64,000 nucleotides of DNA from Nemophila menziesii (GCA_029959085.1 JARWIR010000017.1:23549507-23613506), one strand, 5' to 3'. Numbered from the stretch's first letter, positions 9,997 to 22,116 are shown. Translations and numbers: made by a program. The notes: generated from the letters alone by a model not told the origin.

Positions 9997-11360
9997 TGAA
10001 AGTCCTAGAGGGGGGGTGAATAGGATTACTAATAAGATTAATGCCTAATTAAAAAATCTTTTGGATAAAAATAAGTTTATGAAAGAAACTTCTAAGACAA
10101 CTACTATATCAAACACTAATGGGATCATGCATAGGATAAGCTAGTGGTTCGATATATAAGTTTAACATGTAAAACGAGTTTCTATTTCCTTACTACTCTA
10201 GATGGCAATTGGTTGATTAACTAGATGAATATTATTACGAAATTAATACTAGCAAGTAATCAAACATATAATGTGCGGAAAGTAAATAGAGTAGGGATAG
10301 AAAGATACACATGATTTATAGTGGTTCGGTTTCCCTACATCCACTACCTAAGGAAGCCTCCTTAGGATTTCAAGCTTTTCACTAAGCTCCCGTGTCTCTC
10401 TTAACCGGGTCGAGAACACAATAACCCTTACAACCTCTTCGATAACACGAAGGACAAACACTTGTGCTACCGCAACACAAGGACACCAAGTATACTCCCG
10501 ATACTCTAACACTTGTGCTATCTCAACACAAGGATACCAAGTATACTCCCTATACTTGAATTCTCTCTTAATCTATCTATTACAAGACCTAGACTTAAGA
10601 GGATAGATACAAAGTGTTTAAAAGGGGTGCAAACAACTTTGCTAGATAATCTCCTAAAGAGTAGATATGACTATAAGCATGTAAACTCCTCTTGAGTAGA
10701 TAATAACTTTGAAGCTTATTTGATTAAGCTCTTGAACAAGCTTGGATAATTAACTTTGATAGCTTGTGACCTCTAACTTTGTAGGAGAAAGATATGTATG
10801 AAGGTTGAAATGTTAGAGGTAAGTTTCTCCTTCAAAGAGCCCATATTTATAGCATAAGAAAGTTCCCAACGGATATATAGTTGATGGAGAACTTTGTTCC
10901 AAACCGGGTTCCCGGTTTCCCAAATGCGGGTACCCGGTTTTCAATTGTAACGGCTATAAAACGGCTATATTAACTTGATGTTGACTTGAGCTTTCACCAA
11001 ACCGGGTTCCCGGTTTTCCCAAATGCGGGTACCCGGTTTCTACTGACTTGGAGATTTATGATATTTTGAATCGTTGCTCGGATGGAAAAGTTTTCTTCAC
11101 GAGAGTTGTTGTAAACATCATTTTAAGAAACTTTGTTGTTGATCATGAAAGCTAATTCTCAATGTACACATAAGATAAGCTTAAAAGTAATGGTAAGAGA
11201 ATTAGCTACTAAGGATAAGATAGTTAAGCAATGATCAAAATGATGTCAATTGTGCTTTTTGATGATTTAGAGTGCAAGATAATAAAGTGAAATTAACACA
11301 CTAAACAATAGAGGATTTGTCACATTAAAACACCTAATCGATGGGGGCAATAAGCCAACA
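9997..11360 (-). repeat. 3' LTR of the non-autonomous element
   Basis: 1364 bp, TG...CA borders. Two GC-rich dyad blocks, at 10901-10940 and 10999-11040, contain ACCGGGTTCCCGGT and GCGGGTACCCGG. Confidence 0.95.
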
Positions 11361-11375
11361 ATCTCCCCCTTTTTG
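11361..11375 (-). other. Polypurine tract
   Basis: Minus-strand sequence AAAAAGGGGGAGAT lies directly against the start of the 3' LTR (TGTTGG), the expected place for plus-strand primer formation. Confidence 0.85.
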
Positions 11376-12470
11376 ATGATGACAAATCAATCACTAAAAC
11401 ACATATGGAGTCAAACTCCCCCTCACAAAAAGCATTAAGTCAAAGTGTATTTTTATAAAAAAGACATGCATTTGTGAGTTTTGTAAAGTGCAAGTTTTGA
11501 AAGTTTTAGTGCACATATTTCTGCCCCTTTGTCTTCATCAAAAAGACGAAATAAAAGTATAAACCATAACTAAGGAAGAAGAGCTAAAACTCAAGTGAAT
11601 AGATTTTACACAAAGATGCTAAGAGTGTGCAAGAGTATAGAGATTTAAAACAATTTTTAGAAAGAGATGCACAAAGATAGATAATTGTAAGAGCTAAGAG
11701 ATAGAGACTTTTTACCAACTCCTTGATCGATAGATTTTCATTTCATATGCTTTCTAATGACACAAACGATTAGTTGCAATATATGAGATGAAAGATTAGA
11801 CTAAGCATTGAGTTTTTAAATATGATTTAACAAAAACTCCCCCTTACACAATGCATTTTGTTTCAATTTGTAAAAAGTTTTGATCTATAATTTTTCCCTA
11901 AGAAGAATATTTTGAAATTATTTTGAAAAACTTTAGGGGGTAAAATGTAATTTTTGAAAAGCATGGGTGATAAAAATATTTTTCAAAAGTTTTAAGGACT
12001 CAAAAGCAATTTGAAAGATCTTTTAGGGACCTAAATGCAATTTTCAATCATTTTGGGAACTAAGACAAATTTGAACAAACTATAGGGACCTAAATGCAAT
12101 ATAGGATAAGATCAAGGATAAGAGAGCAATAGTACCTATATCATCAAGGAAAATGTTAGTAATATCAAAGCATAAACTTGAAGCAACTAAACATTAAATT
12201 TCCAAAATAAAACCATAGCATACTAAAACAATTATCCAAATTAAACACCATAGCATACTAGATCAAATATCCAAATCAAACCAAGTTAAACATAAAGCAT
12301 CCTAAACGATTATCCAAATAAAACATGTAGCAACAATATCCTAGATGTCCAAAACACGGACCCATAAACAATAAAAGCATAAACACCACAAACTTAGTCC
12401 AAAACACTAAGAAACACATAAAAGCCAAGTAAAATGAAGATTAAACTAAAACACCCAAAGCAAGAACGAT

Positions 12471-13779
12471 TTAGCGATTATCACGAGGAGAGCGGCTCCT
12501 AGACCTTCTTTCATTTCCAACATCATCACGAAGACATGAAACTTCATTCTTCAACCCCTCAATACGATTATTCATGTTTTCAAACCAACCTTTAATTTCC
12601 GCAAAACCCTCTTTAATAACATTCAACAAAGTAGATTCAACTTTATCAAGATCATCTTTAGTGGCAACATTCGAGGAAGAACCAATGGAAGATTTTGAAC
12701 GGGAAGTGGTATAAGACGGAGGAGGATTAATAGGCATAACCTCACGGGAAGGAATGTTAAGAGACTCAATAGTGGGACCCGAGGAAGTGATATTTTGACC
12801 AACATTTTTCAAGATAGTTTTTCGAAGATTTTCGGGAAGATGATCAAAAACATGCTTATCAATGTATTCTCCATTGTAAAATTTTCATAGTTTTCAAAAA
12901 AGGAATATCAAACCTCCAAATTGGTTCAAAATCACGAGGGTCAAGAGAGGGAGATATTTTCTTAACATTGATTAAAAGATAACTAAGAGCAATACCATAT
13001 GGTAGAGTAGAATTCGAATGAGCACGATAATCCAAGTTACGAATGAAAATTTTGCAAAAATTGATAGGCCTTTTCGAATAAAGATGAAATAGAAGGATTG
13101 CTTCATAAGGAGCAATTGTACCATCTTTCCTATCTTTTCCTAAAAGACAAAACAAGATAATTTTGTGTGCTAAACGAATATCCGGAGTAAATAAACTCGA
13201 TAGCCAAGGTTGAGTATGGGTTTGAAACATTTTTGATGACATAAAAGCCTCAACCTCGTTTTTCAAAGGAATATCAATCAATTCTTTACTTCTATTCCAA
13301 CCCGAAACGATAAAATTCTCATAACCACTATTTTGAAGTTTAAAAGCTTTTTCAATGGTTTTTGGAGTAATGGAAAGATTTTTGTTTGAAACCATTGATT
13401 TTAAAGTGCAAGAATCACAATCAAGTGGATGGATATTTTTGTAAAAATCATTAACAAGGGATTCATAAGACTTATTTTCAAGAGATAGGAAAAAATCTAA
13501 TCCTTGGAATTGAAATAAATGGAAGAGATTAGAATTTGAGCCATTTACCAAAGAGATGGAAGCACTAAGTGAAGGAGATGAAATTGATCTTCCCCAAAGG
13601 ATCTTGATGTTTTTCCTCACCATTCTTTGTCTTGTGGGTTCTTCTTCAAGCTCTAAATCATCTTCTTCATCTTCATAAATTGGGTCTATCTCAATATCTT
13701 CATCTTCTTCATCAATGATTCTCTTGTTTTTGGAAGCCCTTGAAGCTCTAGAAGCTTTGGAAGATGAAGCCATGGCCAA
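12471..13779 (-). CDS. Plant transposon-type ORF with coiled-coil, RS-rich C-terminus (one frameshift)
   Basis: Frame one (12859-13779, 306 residues) starts with a Ser/Lys/Arg-rich stretch and then a strongly acidic segment (DEEDEDIEIDP, EDEEDDLELEEE). A folded region follows with FYKNIHP, WLSSLFTPDIRLAHKIILF, AILLFHLYSKRPINF and FIRNL-YRAH. This pattern resembles the 'putative plant transposon protein' domain found in many plant retroelements. At about 12880-12900 the frame breaks. A second frame continues without a gap (YIDKHVFDHLPENLRKT) to a stop at 12471, with a coiled coil and a terminal RRSRSRSPRD. An A/T run at the junction suggests a one-base indel, a programmed shift or a sequence error. 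The function is unknown. An RNA-binding or gag-like packaging role is possible from the basic tail. Confidence 0.6.
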
Positions 13780-14382
13780 GGAGATGAAGGTTTAATGGAG
13801 GAGTTAGGGTTTGAAAGGGGGGTTTTCGTTTTTGAGAGAGAGAGGAGATGAAACACGTTTTGAGAAGTGAGGAAATGAGTGAGAGACCAAGGGTTTTGAC
13901 CAAGTCGGTTTTACACAGATCCGGAACCGGGTTCCCGCATTCACCAAAACCGGGTACCCGGTTTCCTCGACAAAGAAGGGTAAGAAAGGAAAAAGACATT
14001 TTTCAAAAACCACCCGAAACTAGTTCGAAACCTCCCCAATAGTTTAGACATGTTATAAAACTCCCAAAATAATTTTTGTTATGAAAAAATATGAAACGGG
14101 AATCATGAAAATAGAGAAAACGGTTTATTGCATAAAGACCCCTATATTTTCTAAAAAGTACAAAAAGACCCAAAGTGAAAACTAAGCAATTTTAAAGCAA
14201 GAAAGGGTCAAGACTAGCAAGATATAGCACATAGAGGATAAAGCACATAAAACACATAGTAAACATTAAGATAAAAAGGAAGAAAGGAGAGAATTCACCG
14301 TTTTTTTTCCTTTTACGAGGTATGAACGTCCTTTTGCATATAATTCAATTTTCTTGACGCTCAACACCTTTAATGAATATTA

Positions 14383-14730
14383 CTATGGTAACCGAGGTGG
14401 AATGGATCCGGGAATACGATTAATATTTTTCACGATCCATGTCGGTTTTTCATTTTGAGTGAGCTTCTCATTGGTGAGTTCATTATGATCTATTTCTTCT
14501 TGATTTGACTTACGAACTCCCGCTTCATTTAACTCCTCTTTATATGGAACGAATGGACCTTCCATAATGATTCTCCATTGATCGGGATCTTTGGCTTTGA
14601 TAAATTTCTCCATTTTTGTTCTCCAATTAAAATAGTAAGTTCCTACAAAAAGTGGAGGTCGGGTAGAAGACGACTTTTCCAAAAGATTAGATTCCAAATC
14701 GTTTACTCTACTAACGGTTAAGCTATTCAC
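14383..14730 (-). pseudogene. Copia-type gag N-terminus remnant
   Basis: The frame just after the PBS reads RPPLFVGTYYFNWRTKMEKF, then IKAKDPDQWRIIMEGPFVPY, the start of plant copia gag (UBN2/DUF4219 type). It ends after about 115 codons, and no CCHC knuckle follows. No ATG exists before the LFVG motif in this frame, since the frame opens with GTG. It records the copia ancestry of this otherwise gag-pol-less element and may still overlap an RNA packaging signal. Confidence 0.7.
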
Positions 14731-14740
14731 GTAGAGTTAG

Positions 14741-14752
14741 GCTCTGATACCA
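14741..14752 (-). other. Primer binding site (initiator Met-tRNA)
   Basis: TGGTATCAGAGC on the minus strand, two bases after the CA end of the 5' LTR, complementary to the 3' end of plant initiator Met-tRNA. The second LTR element in the window has the same arrangement at 57800. Confidence 0.92.
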
Positions 14753-14754
14753 AT

Positions 14755-16118
14755 TGAAAGTCCTAGAGGGGGGGTGAATAGGATTACTAATAAGATTAAT
14801 GCCTAATTAAAAAATCTTTTGGATAAAAATAAGTTTATGAAAGAAACTTCTAAGACAACTACTATATCAAACACTAATGGGATCATGCATAGGATAAGCT
14901 AGTGGTTCGATATATAAGTTTAACACGTAAAACGAGTTTCTATTTCCTTACTACTCTAGATGGCAATTGGTTGATTAACTAGATGAATATTATTACGAAA
15001 TTAATACTAGCAAGTAATCAAACATATAATGTGCGGAAAGTAAATAGAGTAGGGATAGAAAGATACACATGATTTATAGTGGTTCGGTTTCCCTACATCC
15101 ACTACCTAAGGAAGCCTCCTTAGGATTTCAAGCTTTTCACTAAGCTCCCGTGTCTCTCTTAACCGGGTCGAGAACACAATAACCCTTACAACCTCTTCGA
15201 TAACACGAAGGACAAACACTTGTGCTACCGCAACACAAGGACACCAAGTATACTCCCGATACTCTAACACTTGTGCTATCTCAACACAAGGATACCAAGT
15301 ATACTCCCTATACTTGAATTCTCTCTTAATCTATCTATTACAAGACCTAGACTTAAGAGGATAGATACAAAGTGTTTAAAAGGGGTGCAAACAACTTTGC
15401 TAGATAATCTCCTAAAGAGTAGATATGACTATAAGCATGTAAACTCCTCTTGAGTAGATAATAACTTTGAAGCTTATTTGATTAAGCTCTTGAACAAGCT
15501 TGGATAATTAACTTTGATAGCTTGTGACCTCTAACTTTGTAGGATAAAGATATGTATGAAGGTTGAAATGTTAGAGGTAAGTTTCTCCTTCAAAGAGCCC
15601 ATATTTATAGCATAAGAAAGTTCCCAACGGATATATAGTTGATGGAGAACTTTGTTCCAAACCGGGTTCCCGGTTTCCCAAATGCGGGTACCCGGTTTTC
15701 AATTGTAACGGCTATAAAACGGCTATATTAACTTGATGTTGACTTGAGCTTTCACCAAACCGGGTTCCCGGTTTTCCCAAATGCGGGTACCCGGTTTCTA
15801 CTGACTTGGAGATTTATGATATTTTGAATCGTTGCTCGGATGGAAAAGTTTTCTTCACGAGAGTTGTTGTAAACATCATTTTAAGAAACTTTGTTGTTGA
15901 TCATGAAAGCTAATTCTCAATGTACACATAAGATAAGCTTAAAAGTAATGGTAAGAGAATTAGCTACTAAGGATAAGATAGTTAAGCAATGATCAAAATG
16001 ATGTCAATTGTGCTTTTTGATGATTTAGAGTGCAAGATAATAAAGTGAAATTAACACACTAAACAATAGAGGATTTGTCACATTAAAACACCTAATCGAT
16101 GGGGGCAATAAGCCAACA
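14755..16118 (-). repeat. 5' LTR of the non-autonomous element
   Basis: 1364 bp, the near-identical partner of 9997-11360. Promoter and polyadenylation functions are expected but were not mapped. Confidence 0.95.
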
Positions 16119-17620
16119 CAATTATTCTCAAGTTTAATCGAAAATTCTTACTAAATAAGATTCCAATTTCACTAAGATTTACGTGCTGCCTTGATGCATA
16201 AATGTACTTGTGGATCAAATTATGAAAATAACTTACATTATCTTCTTACCCTTCAATGAAAAAAATACTATCATCTGCAAACAAGCAATGGGTAATACTA
16301 GGGGCTCCTCTAGCAATTTTAATTCCTTTTAGCGATTTGTTTTCCTCAGCTTCCTTAAGTAATGCTGATAGAGCCTGTGTTACTAAACAAAACAAAAAAG
16401 AGGAGAGAGGACCACCCTGCCTCCAACCCTTAGTGGGATTAATAACATGATGTACTCTGCCATTAATTTGAACCTTATATGAGACAGTGATGACACAATT
16501 TTGATCAAATCAATCCAATTTTTATTAAAACCAAGTATTAAAAGTAAATCAAATAGAAAATCCCACTCAACATACTCATATGCTTTTAAAATGTCAGTTT
16601 TGATAGCCAAAGAGAAAGTTTTTGAATATCTTTGATTTTTGAGGTAATGACTCACTTCATGACCTATGAGGATATTATCAAATATGGATCATCCTAGAAT
16701 GAAGGTATTTTTGTATTCATCAACCCATTTATCCATATATGGTTGCATCCTCATAACCATGAGTTTTGAAATCACATTGTATAAAAAATTTGCACAACTG
16801 ATAAGTCCTATATTTTCGGGACTAGCACACTTAGGTACAAGTGCTATAATACTACCATTTATCTCATCCAAGGTACTATTATTATTAAATAAATCTAAAA
16901 CAACTCTAAGTATATCAAACTTGATTAACTCCCAATGTTAGATATAGAAAAAACTTGATATACCATCTGGGCCTGGAGCCTTGTAAGGATTTAGACTCCA
17001 AAATGCATGTTTTAGCTCATCCATAGTAACTGGTTTAGTTAAATCACCATTCATCTCAGAGGTTACACTAGGTGTTGTACTATTCAAGATAGATGAGTAA
17101 TCTCTTGGTCTTACAGACTAGAAGATTAAAGAGAAGTAATCCATATAATTTATTCAACTATTTGATTATTATTTTCCACCCAGATGTTTCCTCTTGTTTT
17201 GATCTTGTTTATTTTATTTCTTGCCCTCTTAGCTTTAGTAACCATTTGAAAATACTTTGAATTTTATCTCCAAGTTTCAACCACATATTTCTTGATCTTA
17301 ATGACTAGTCTTCCTTTACGAAATATTCTTCAAGAATTTTGGTAAGTGAATTATATTTATCAACATTTTGTTCAGTGTAAGGGCATTTGTTAGAGTTTCA
17401 AGTTACTTTGTAGTTTTCTTGATAAGAATCCAATGATTTAAAGTTCCGGTTCTAGACCATCTTGCCAGGTTAAAAGATAAAATCTTCTTATGAAACCTTT
17501 TACTACATGTTCCCACACTTATAGCTTTCCCAGCTTTTAATAGTAATATCATTACAAGAATCCAATGTCCCTTTCTTTCCCAACCTATTTTCCTTAAAAT
17601 ATTAGGTAAAGAATATTGAT
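16119..17620 (-). mobile_element. LINE, endonuclease-RT part (decayed)
   Basis: The minus strand reads, in shifting frames: a DK-SKYFQMVTKAKR-like linker block (about 17220-17280), GPDG near 16965, GSIIALVPK (about 16830), SLAIKTDILKAYEYVEWDFLF (16550-16620) and GAPSITHCLFADDSIFF (16262-16310), the RT catalytic box. Stops and frameshifts separate the blocks. This is the upstream half of the LINE at 9192-9996, split by the LTR element. The block order (linker, RT fingers, FADD, then GRSK) is correct across the split. Confidence 0.85.
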
Positions 17621-17659
17621 AAGTAAGGAATAACAACAGTCCTCCCTTTGATGGCATGA

Positions 17660-18860
17660 TCTTGGCTTCTTCAGATGCTCGATTCTAAAATCGTCTTCTC
17701 CCTGACACCCTTCTCTCAAAGCATCAGATTCTATTACGAGTTGGCCAGCAGATCCTTTTGTCTATTTCGGCAACTTGGGATACTTATATAAGGTACGTAA
17801 ACCTTGTCCTCTTCTGATTCAACCCCCACTACTCTTAGATTAAAGTTATCGATACCTCAAGCCTAAACTTTATTGGAGCCTCTACATGCCTTACTTGTCT
17901 GTCCTGCTTCCTTTTTTCATTCATTATCCCTTGCGAATCCTTATCCTGACATCTATCTAAGGTAGGTAAATAACTTACAATTTCTTTCTTCGAGAACAAA
18001 CTTTTTTCACTCAACCATAGGCGCTGGCATTTCTATTCTTGCATCTAAATAGGCACATGGGTATCTTTGATCCAGTTTAGGAAGCTTTATGTCCTCTATC
18101 AGAACTTTGTTCAAGAAAGAAGGTGTGAGATTGAGTTGTAACATCAGGATCAACCCTTCACTTTTGCATGTGCTTCTCTTCCATATCTAAGTCAAATAGC
18201 CTTCCAGCATAAACCCGATAGTTTGTCCCTCTACCCTCGTACTAGCTCTCGGTCGAGAATTTTTCTTTGTGAGAAAGTTAGAGCGAGACCTTAGTGGTTT
18301 GAATACCATACAATAAGGTCTGAACTCCTGTCTCTACCCAAAGCCTAAAGTTGGATCTAATGCCTTCTGTTCTAGGATTAAATGCTTGGAAGGCAGCCCC
18401 TGCATCTGCATTTACATTCCAAGGGAGCTCAAAGCAATCAAGTGAATCCTTGCCATTAGGATCAATCCAAAGAAACGAAATCTAAGAACCTTTATTTGAG
18501 ACCATTAGTAGGCAGCACGTCAAGGTATTAAGCCGAACCAACTAGTGATCAAATAACAGCCAAGGATTCCACTCTCTCTCCACCTGAATCGACAGTTGAA
18601 ATATCTTAGTTAGATATGTCGGGTTAGCCAGCTATCTACGTTCTGTATCGGGAAGCTCCGATTCATTCCCCATGATTGTGGAATTTTGACATGTTTGTGG
18701 TGAACGATGAACGGGCCTACGTCTAGAAGAGAATACTGGCTAGGGTGTAAGCCTACAGAAATAACATGCATGCCAACTTGATCAATACCGCTATTCAATT
18801 CAACCTCTTGTACGAGTAGGAATGCTTGGTAAAGGCATTTGAATAAAGTCTTCATTCATC
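17660..18860. other. Unassigned segment of different composition, possible organelle-derived insert
   Basis: About 1.2 kb with visibly higher GC and little homopolymer sequence compared with both flanks. One 81-codon minus-strand frame (18610-18855) has no motif I recognise. The style resembles plant mitochondrial intergenic DNA, but no mitochondrial gene is present to prove it. It could equally be part of an unrelated repeat. Confidence 0.3.
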
Positions 18861-19612
18861 TGGTGTAATAATTTAAATAATTTTACCTTTTTAAGTCATA
18901 AGATTCATTTTACAACACTAGACAAGATTGTGAAAAGTATGGTCTATGTTCTCGTGTTCTCATTATACAATTTTCCCGATTCATTACTTGGGTAGGACTC
19001 AAAATAACTAGACAAGATTGTCTTTACTCGAATATGTAGATCGTATTTTGGTCTATCCTCCTAAACTATCAATTATTTCAACTTTACCTTTACAATCTTA
19101 ATCGAATTTAAAGTCGTGCATACATTTTGGGTCAATTTAAGATTACACATAGATTTGGGGTTAAATTTATTACTTCTAAAGTTTGTCGGTCAAACTATCT
19201 AAAATCTATGAGATACAAGACAAATCATATAAATTTACGAAAAAATAAAAGCGAGAAAGAGGCAAAAGAACGTCTTCTAGAAAACACTCACAGAGTCGCG
19301 AATTGAACTCATCTTATAAGCCGTACAGGTAAAGGGCGCAGTAACCCAATTCTTCACAAACTCCTTTCCTGAGTAAATTTGTTAGTGCTTTGCTTGTACT
19401 TCTCATATATTACTTTTTGGGTTTCAAATCAAATTTAATTTTTTGGATTGTGGGTATTGCAGTAAACTACAGAATTCTGAGGGTATATTAAAATCAGATC
19501 TAATGCTGCTTTATCTATTAGATGCTTGATATGGTCTTATGTTATTAAGCATAGTTTGTTGCTAAGTGTTTGATAACTGGCTCACTAAGGATTGGTGTAT
19601 AACTCATTAGAG
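18861..19612 (+). promoter_or_regulatory. 5' flank and probable leader of RBL13
   Basis: AT-rich, with no ORF. It contains the presumed promoter and 5'UTR of the rhomboid gene. The transcription start cannot be placed from sequence alone. Confidence 0.4.
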
Positions 19613-20416
19613 ATGGGAAAACCATTAATTTACGAGATGTTGGAAAAACCAGCAACGAGTTGTATAATCGGAATATGCACTGCAATTTGGTTCTACATAC
19701 AGAAGAAAAACATCGGGTATTCACACGTAGGTGTGAGTTACGAAACTGCTGTAGATGGTCATTATTGGAGGATAATAACTTCAGCTTTTTCACATATCAG
19801 TGTTCTTCATTTGGTTTTCAATATGAGTGCACTTTGGAGCCTAGGTGTGGTAGAACAGTTAAATCATATGGGTCTCGGAGTTGAATATTATCTACATTAT
19901 ACTCTAGTGTTAATTGTTTTATCCGGTATGCTAGTTTTAGGAATGTATCATGTTCTAATTCAGAAATTCAAATTCGAGTATTTTAGAAGAGTTACAGCTG
20001 TTGGATATTCATGTGTTGTGTTTGGATGGATGACAATTCTTTCAGTAAAACAACCTTCTTCTAAATTGGAGCTTTTAGGGTTTCTTTCACTTCCAATTAG
20101 TTTTGCTCCATTTGAGTCATTAATATTTACTTCAATTATTGTTCCACAAGCGAGTTTTCTAGGTCATTTGTCCGGGATTATAGTTGGATATGCGATTGCT
20201 TGGGGTTTAATTCATGGGATGAATAATTATTGGGCGATTTCAATGTTGGGTTGGATTGTGGTTGTTTTTATATTCAGTTTAAAAAAATCGGGTACATTTG
20301 AATTGGAGTTTTTGGAGATTGAACCTGTTACAGATCCTTCATTACCTTCAGTGAGATTTCTTGGTTCAGGAAATGGAAGAACGTTGCAGATGAGTACAGG
20401 ACCTGATCTTGTATAG
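19613..20416 (+). CDS. RBL13: Rhomboid-like protein 13 (intramembrane serine protease family)
   Basis: Single-exon gene, 267 residues from the first ATG ([13 protein letters not shown]). The in-frame codons just upstream begin with TTG and are not used. It is polytopic with about six hydrophobic segments. Rhomboid signatures in order: [13 protein letters not shown] (about 49-61), [13 protein letters not shown] with the oxyanion Asn at 70, GYSCVVFGW with the catalytic Ser at 133, and [15 protein letters not shown] with the catalytic His at 185. The Ser-His dyad is therefore intact, although the usual GxSG is GYSC. The C-terminus ([16 protein letters not shown]) agrees with plant RBL13. The substrate is unknown. 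A membrane location is certain from the sequence, the organelle is not. It is the best-preserved host gene in the window. Confidence 0.95.
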   Translation: MGKPLIYEMLEKPATSCIIGICTAIWFYIQKKNIGYSHVGVSYETAVDGHYWRIITSAFSHISVLHLVFNMSALWSLGVVEQLNHMGLGVEYYLHYTLVLIVLSGMLVLGMYHVLIQKFKFEYFRRVTAVGYSCVVFGWMTILSVKQPSSKLELLGFLSLPISFAPFESLIFTSIIVPQASFLGHLSGIIVGYAIAWGLIHGMNNYWAISMLGWIVVVFIFSLKKSGTFELEFLEIEPVTDPSLPSVRFLGSGNGRTLQMSTGPDLV

Positions 20417-21485
20417 TCTTTGTTTTTCTTTGTTTGTGAATTTGATATGAAAATTGTTGAGTTATTGTTATTAATCTATGCGTTTGATAGTAAATTTTTT
20501 TACTGAAAGTGTTTGCTCGTTACATTGTTGGATTTATTATATTTTTGTATATATTTATGTAACAATTCTTTTGAAGTGCGTGGTAGATTAAAAAGCTTTG
20601 TAGTTCTTGTTTGTTTGATCCGTGATCTATAATAATTGATATATATAAAATTTTAAACGGAATTAAGATTATCGCAGAGTTGCATCAAACAGAGAGGTTT
20701 TTGGTCTTTCCCCTTTATCTTTAAAAGCTATCCTTATCGATGTTTGTTAAAATTATTTAAATTTATTATTGTTGTCTTTAAGATGAAGACAAAGGAAGTG
20801 GACAGGTGGGTTTTGGGTACCGACTTTATGTCAGTGAATGCTTTACTATGATGTTAAATTGGCATGGAAGTACATACTGCTCTTCACTAACATGTGTGGA
20901 ACATGAGCTTAGATAATTGTTGAGCGCAAATCGATATCTTTGTTAGGTGTATGTTAAATGTAGATCAGGTGAATTTTAATTTAGATCGATTTGTCATGTC
21001 AGTGTTCATGTTGTGAAGCTGTTGAGATATTTATTCATTGTGTTGGGGGTTAGGAACTGAAATCGGACCGAACTGATCGGAAAAGAAGTTTATCGAAAAA
21101 AATTCAATTTTTTTTGGGAATGGAATTTTAGGTTCCGATTCGACTTGAAAATTTTCGGAAATGGAAAGAAAGTTCTGAATTCGGTAATTTGGAAATTCAA
21201 AAATTTCAGTTCGGAAAAAACTTTAGAACTTTTGGTTCGGATAATTTGGATTTTTTGGTTCGGAAATCAGAAATTTTGAAATTATATATTATTTTTGACC
21301 TAAACAATTATTTTTCTTTTTTTAAAAGAATACCATACTAAATAAATTAATATTCTGTAATTGAAAATCATATGTATGTATTCAAAATCATACTGTATGA
21401 GTAAAAGTCATGAATATTGCGATTTTATGCTAGAAATCATGATAGAAATGTTATGGTCAAATGGGTTAAGCTTATCGTTGGATTG
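20417..21485. other. RBL13 3' flank and CGGAA-rich repeat flank
   Basis: 3'UTR and AT-rich spacer to about 21040. From about 21045 to 21270, dense repeats of TCGGAA/TTCGGAAAT occur with T-rich runs. Similar TCGGAA/ATCAGAAAT sequence recurs at about 24880-25090, so the LINE fragments between are framed by related repeats. Confidence 0.5.
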
Positions 21486-21491
21486 AAATGA

Positions 21492-22108
21492 AATATCGAC
21501 GGTAGTTTTTTCGCGGTAAAAAAGGTAGCGGGTATTAGAGGATTGGTGAGAGACAAGCATGGTATGTATATGTCTGGCTTTATAGGTACCTGTCCGGCTG
21601 ATTTCCCTTTTGTATCGGAATTGTTTGCTCTACATTTTGGTCTTAGATGGGCTATTAGAAAGGGATATACTGAGGTAGTTATTGAAACAGATTCGGAGGA
21701 GCTTCATGCGCTAGTGAAGGGTGGTGGGAGCTCTACTCGCAATGAGATGGACTCGAGGAAGTTCCACGCACTAGTGAAGGACGGTGGGAACTTAGGTAGT
21801 CCCTATGTTTCAATATTAAGTGATTGTTGTTCCTTGCTTAGAGAATTTCCTAAAACTGAACTAACGTACATATTCCGAGAAGCTAACCAATGTGCAGATA
21901 GACTAGCAAAAGAAGGGGCGTGGATGAACACGCAACCGGTGACCATTCCAAATCATCCAAAATACTTATGGAAAATCATTACAAGAGATAGAAGTGGTTA
22001 CGCAACCGCTAGAATTGTACTATATTAGGAAATAATTTCATTGGATTTTCTTTATAATGCTTATTCTTAACGGTTTTTAAAGCCTCCTATGTATGAAAAA
22101 AAAAAAAT
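21492..22108 (+). mobile_element. LINE 3' fragment with RNase H domain
   Basis: A 178-codon open frame (21492-22028) carries a complete set of RNase H acidic residues: IDGS, SELFAL, IETDSEEL and NQCADRLAKEG. A stop codon lies two codons before IDGS, so the frame has lost its upstream start. A roughly 60-base stretch is duplicated in tandem (ELHALVKGGG, then KFHALVKDGG), lengthening the loop after the third Asp. A 13-base A run at about 22096-22108 follows and looks like the LINE tail. Confidence 0.8.
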
Positions 22109-22116
22109 TGCGATTT

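Larger units (their letters stand above)
9997..16118 (-). mobile_element. Young non-autonomous LTR retrotransposon with non-retroviral ORF
   Basis: Two 1364-bp direct repeats bound a 3.4-kb interior. Read on the minus strand, the LTRs start TGTTGG and end TTTCA. A PBS matching initiator Met-tRNA follows the 5' LTR, and a purine tract precedes the 3' LTR. The flanking 5-bp duplication is CAATT. Reading both LTRs side by side I noticed only two differences (near 10167 and 10785 versus their partners), so insertion is recent. The interior keeps a short copia-like gag start but no protease, integrase, RT or RNase H. Its main ORF is a plant-specific protein. It must use the machinery of a related autonomous copia element. 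Confidence 0.92.

Noticed and set aside
10513..10695. Identical 60-residue frames at 10513 and 15271
   Set aside because: They are the same stretch of the two LTRs. No similarity to a protein is visible and the duplication comes from the LTR structure.
18610..18855. 81-residue minus-strand frame as a gene
   Set aside because: No motif, no splice context and it lies in an anomalous segment. Chance frame is more likely.
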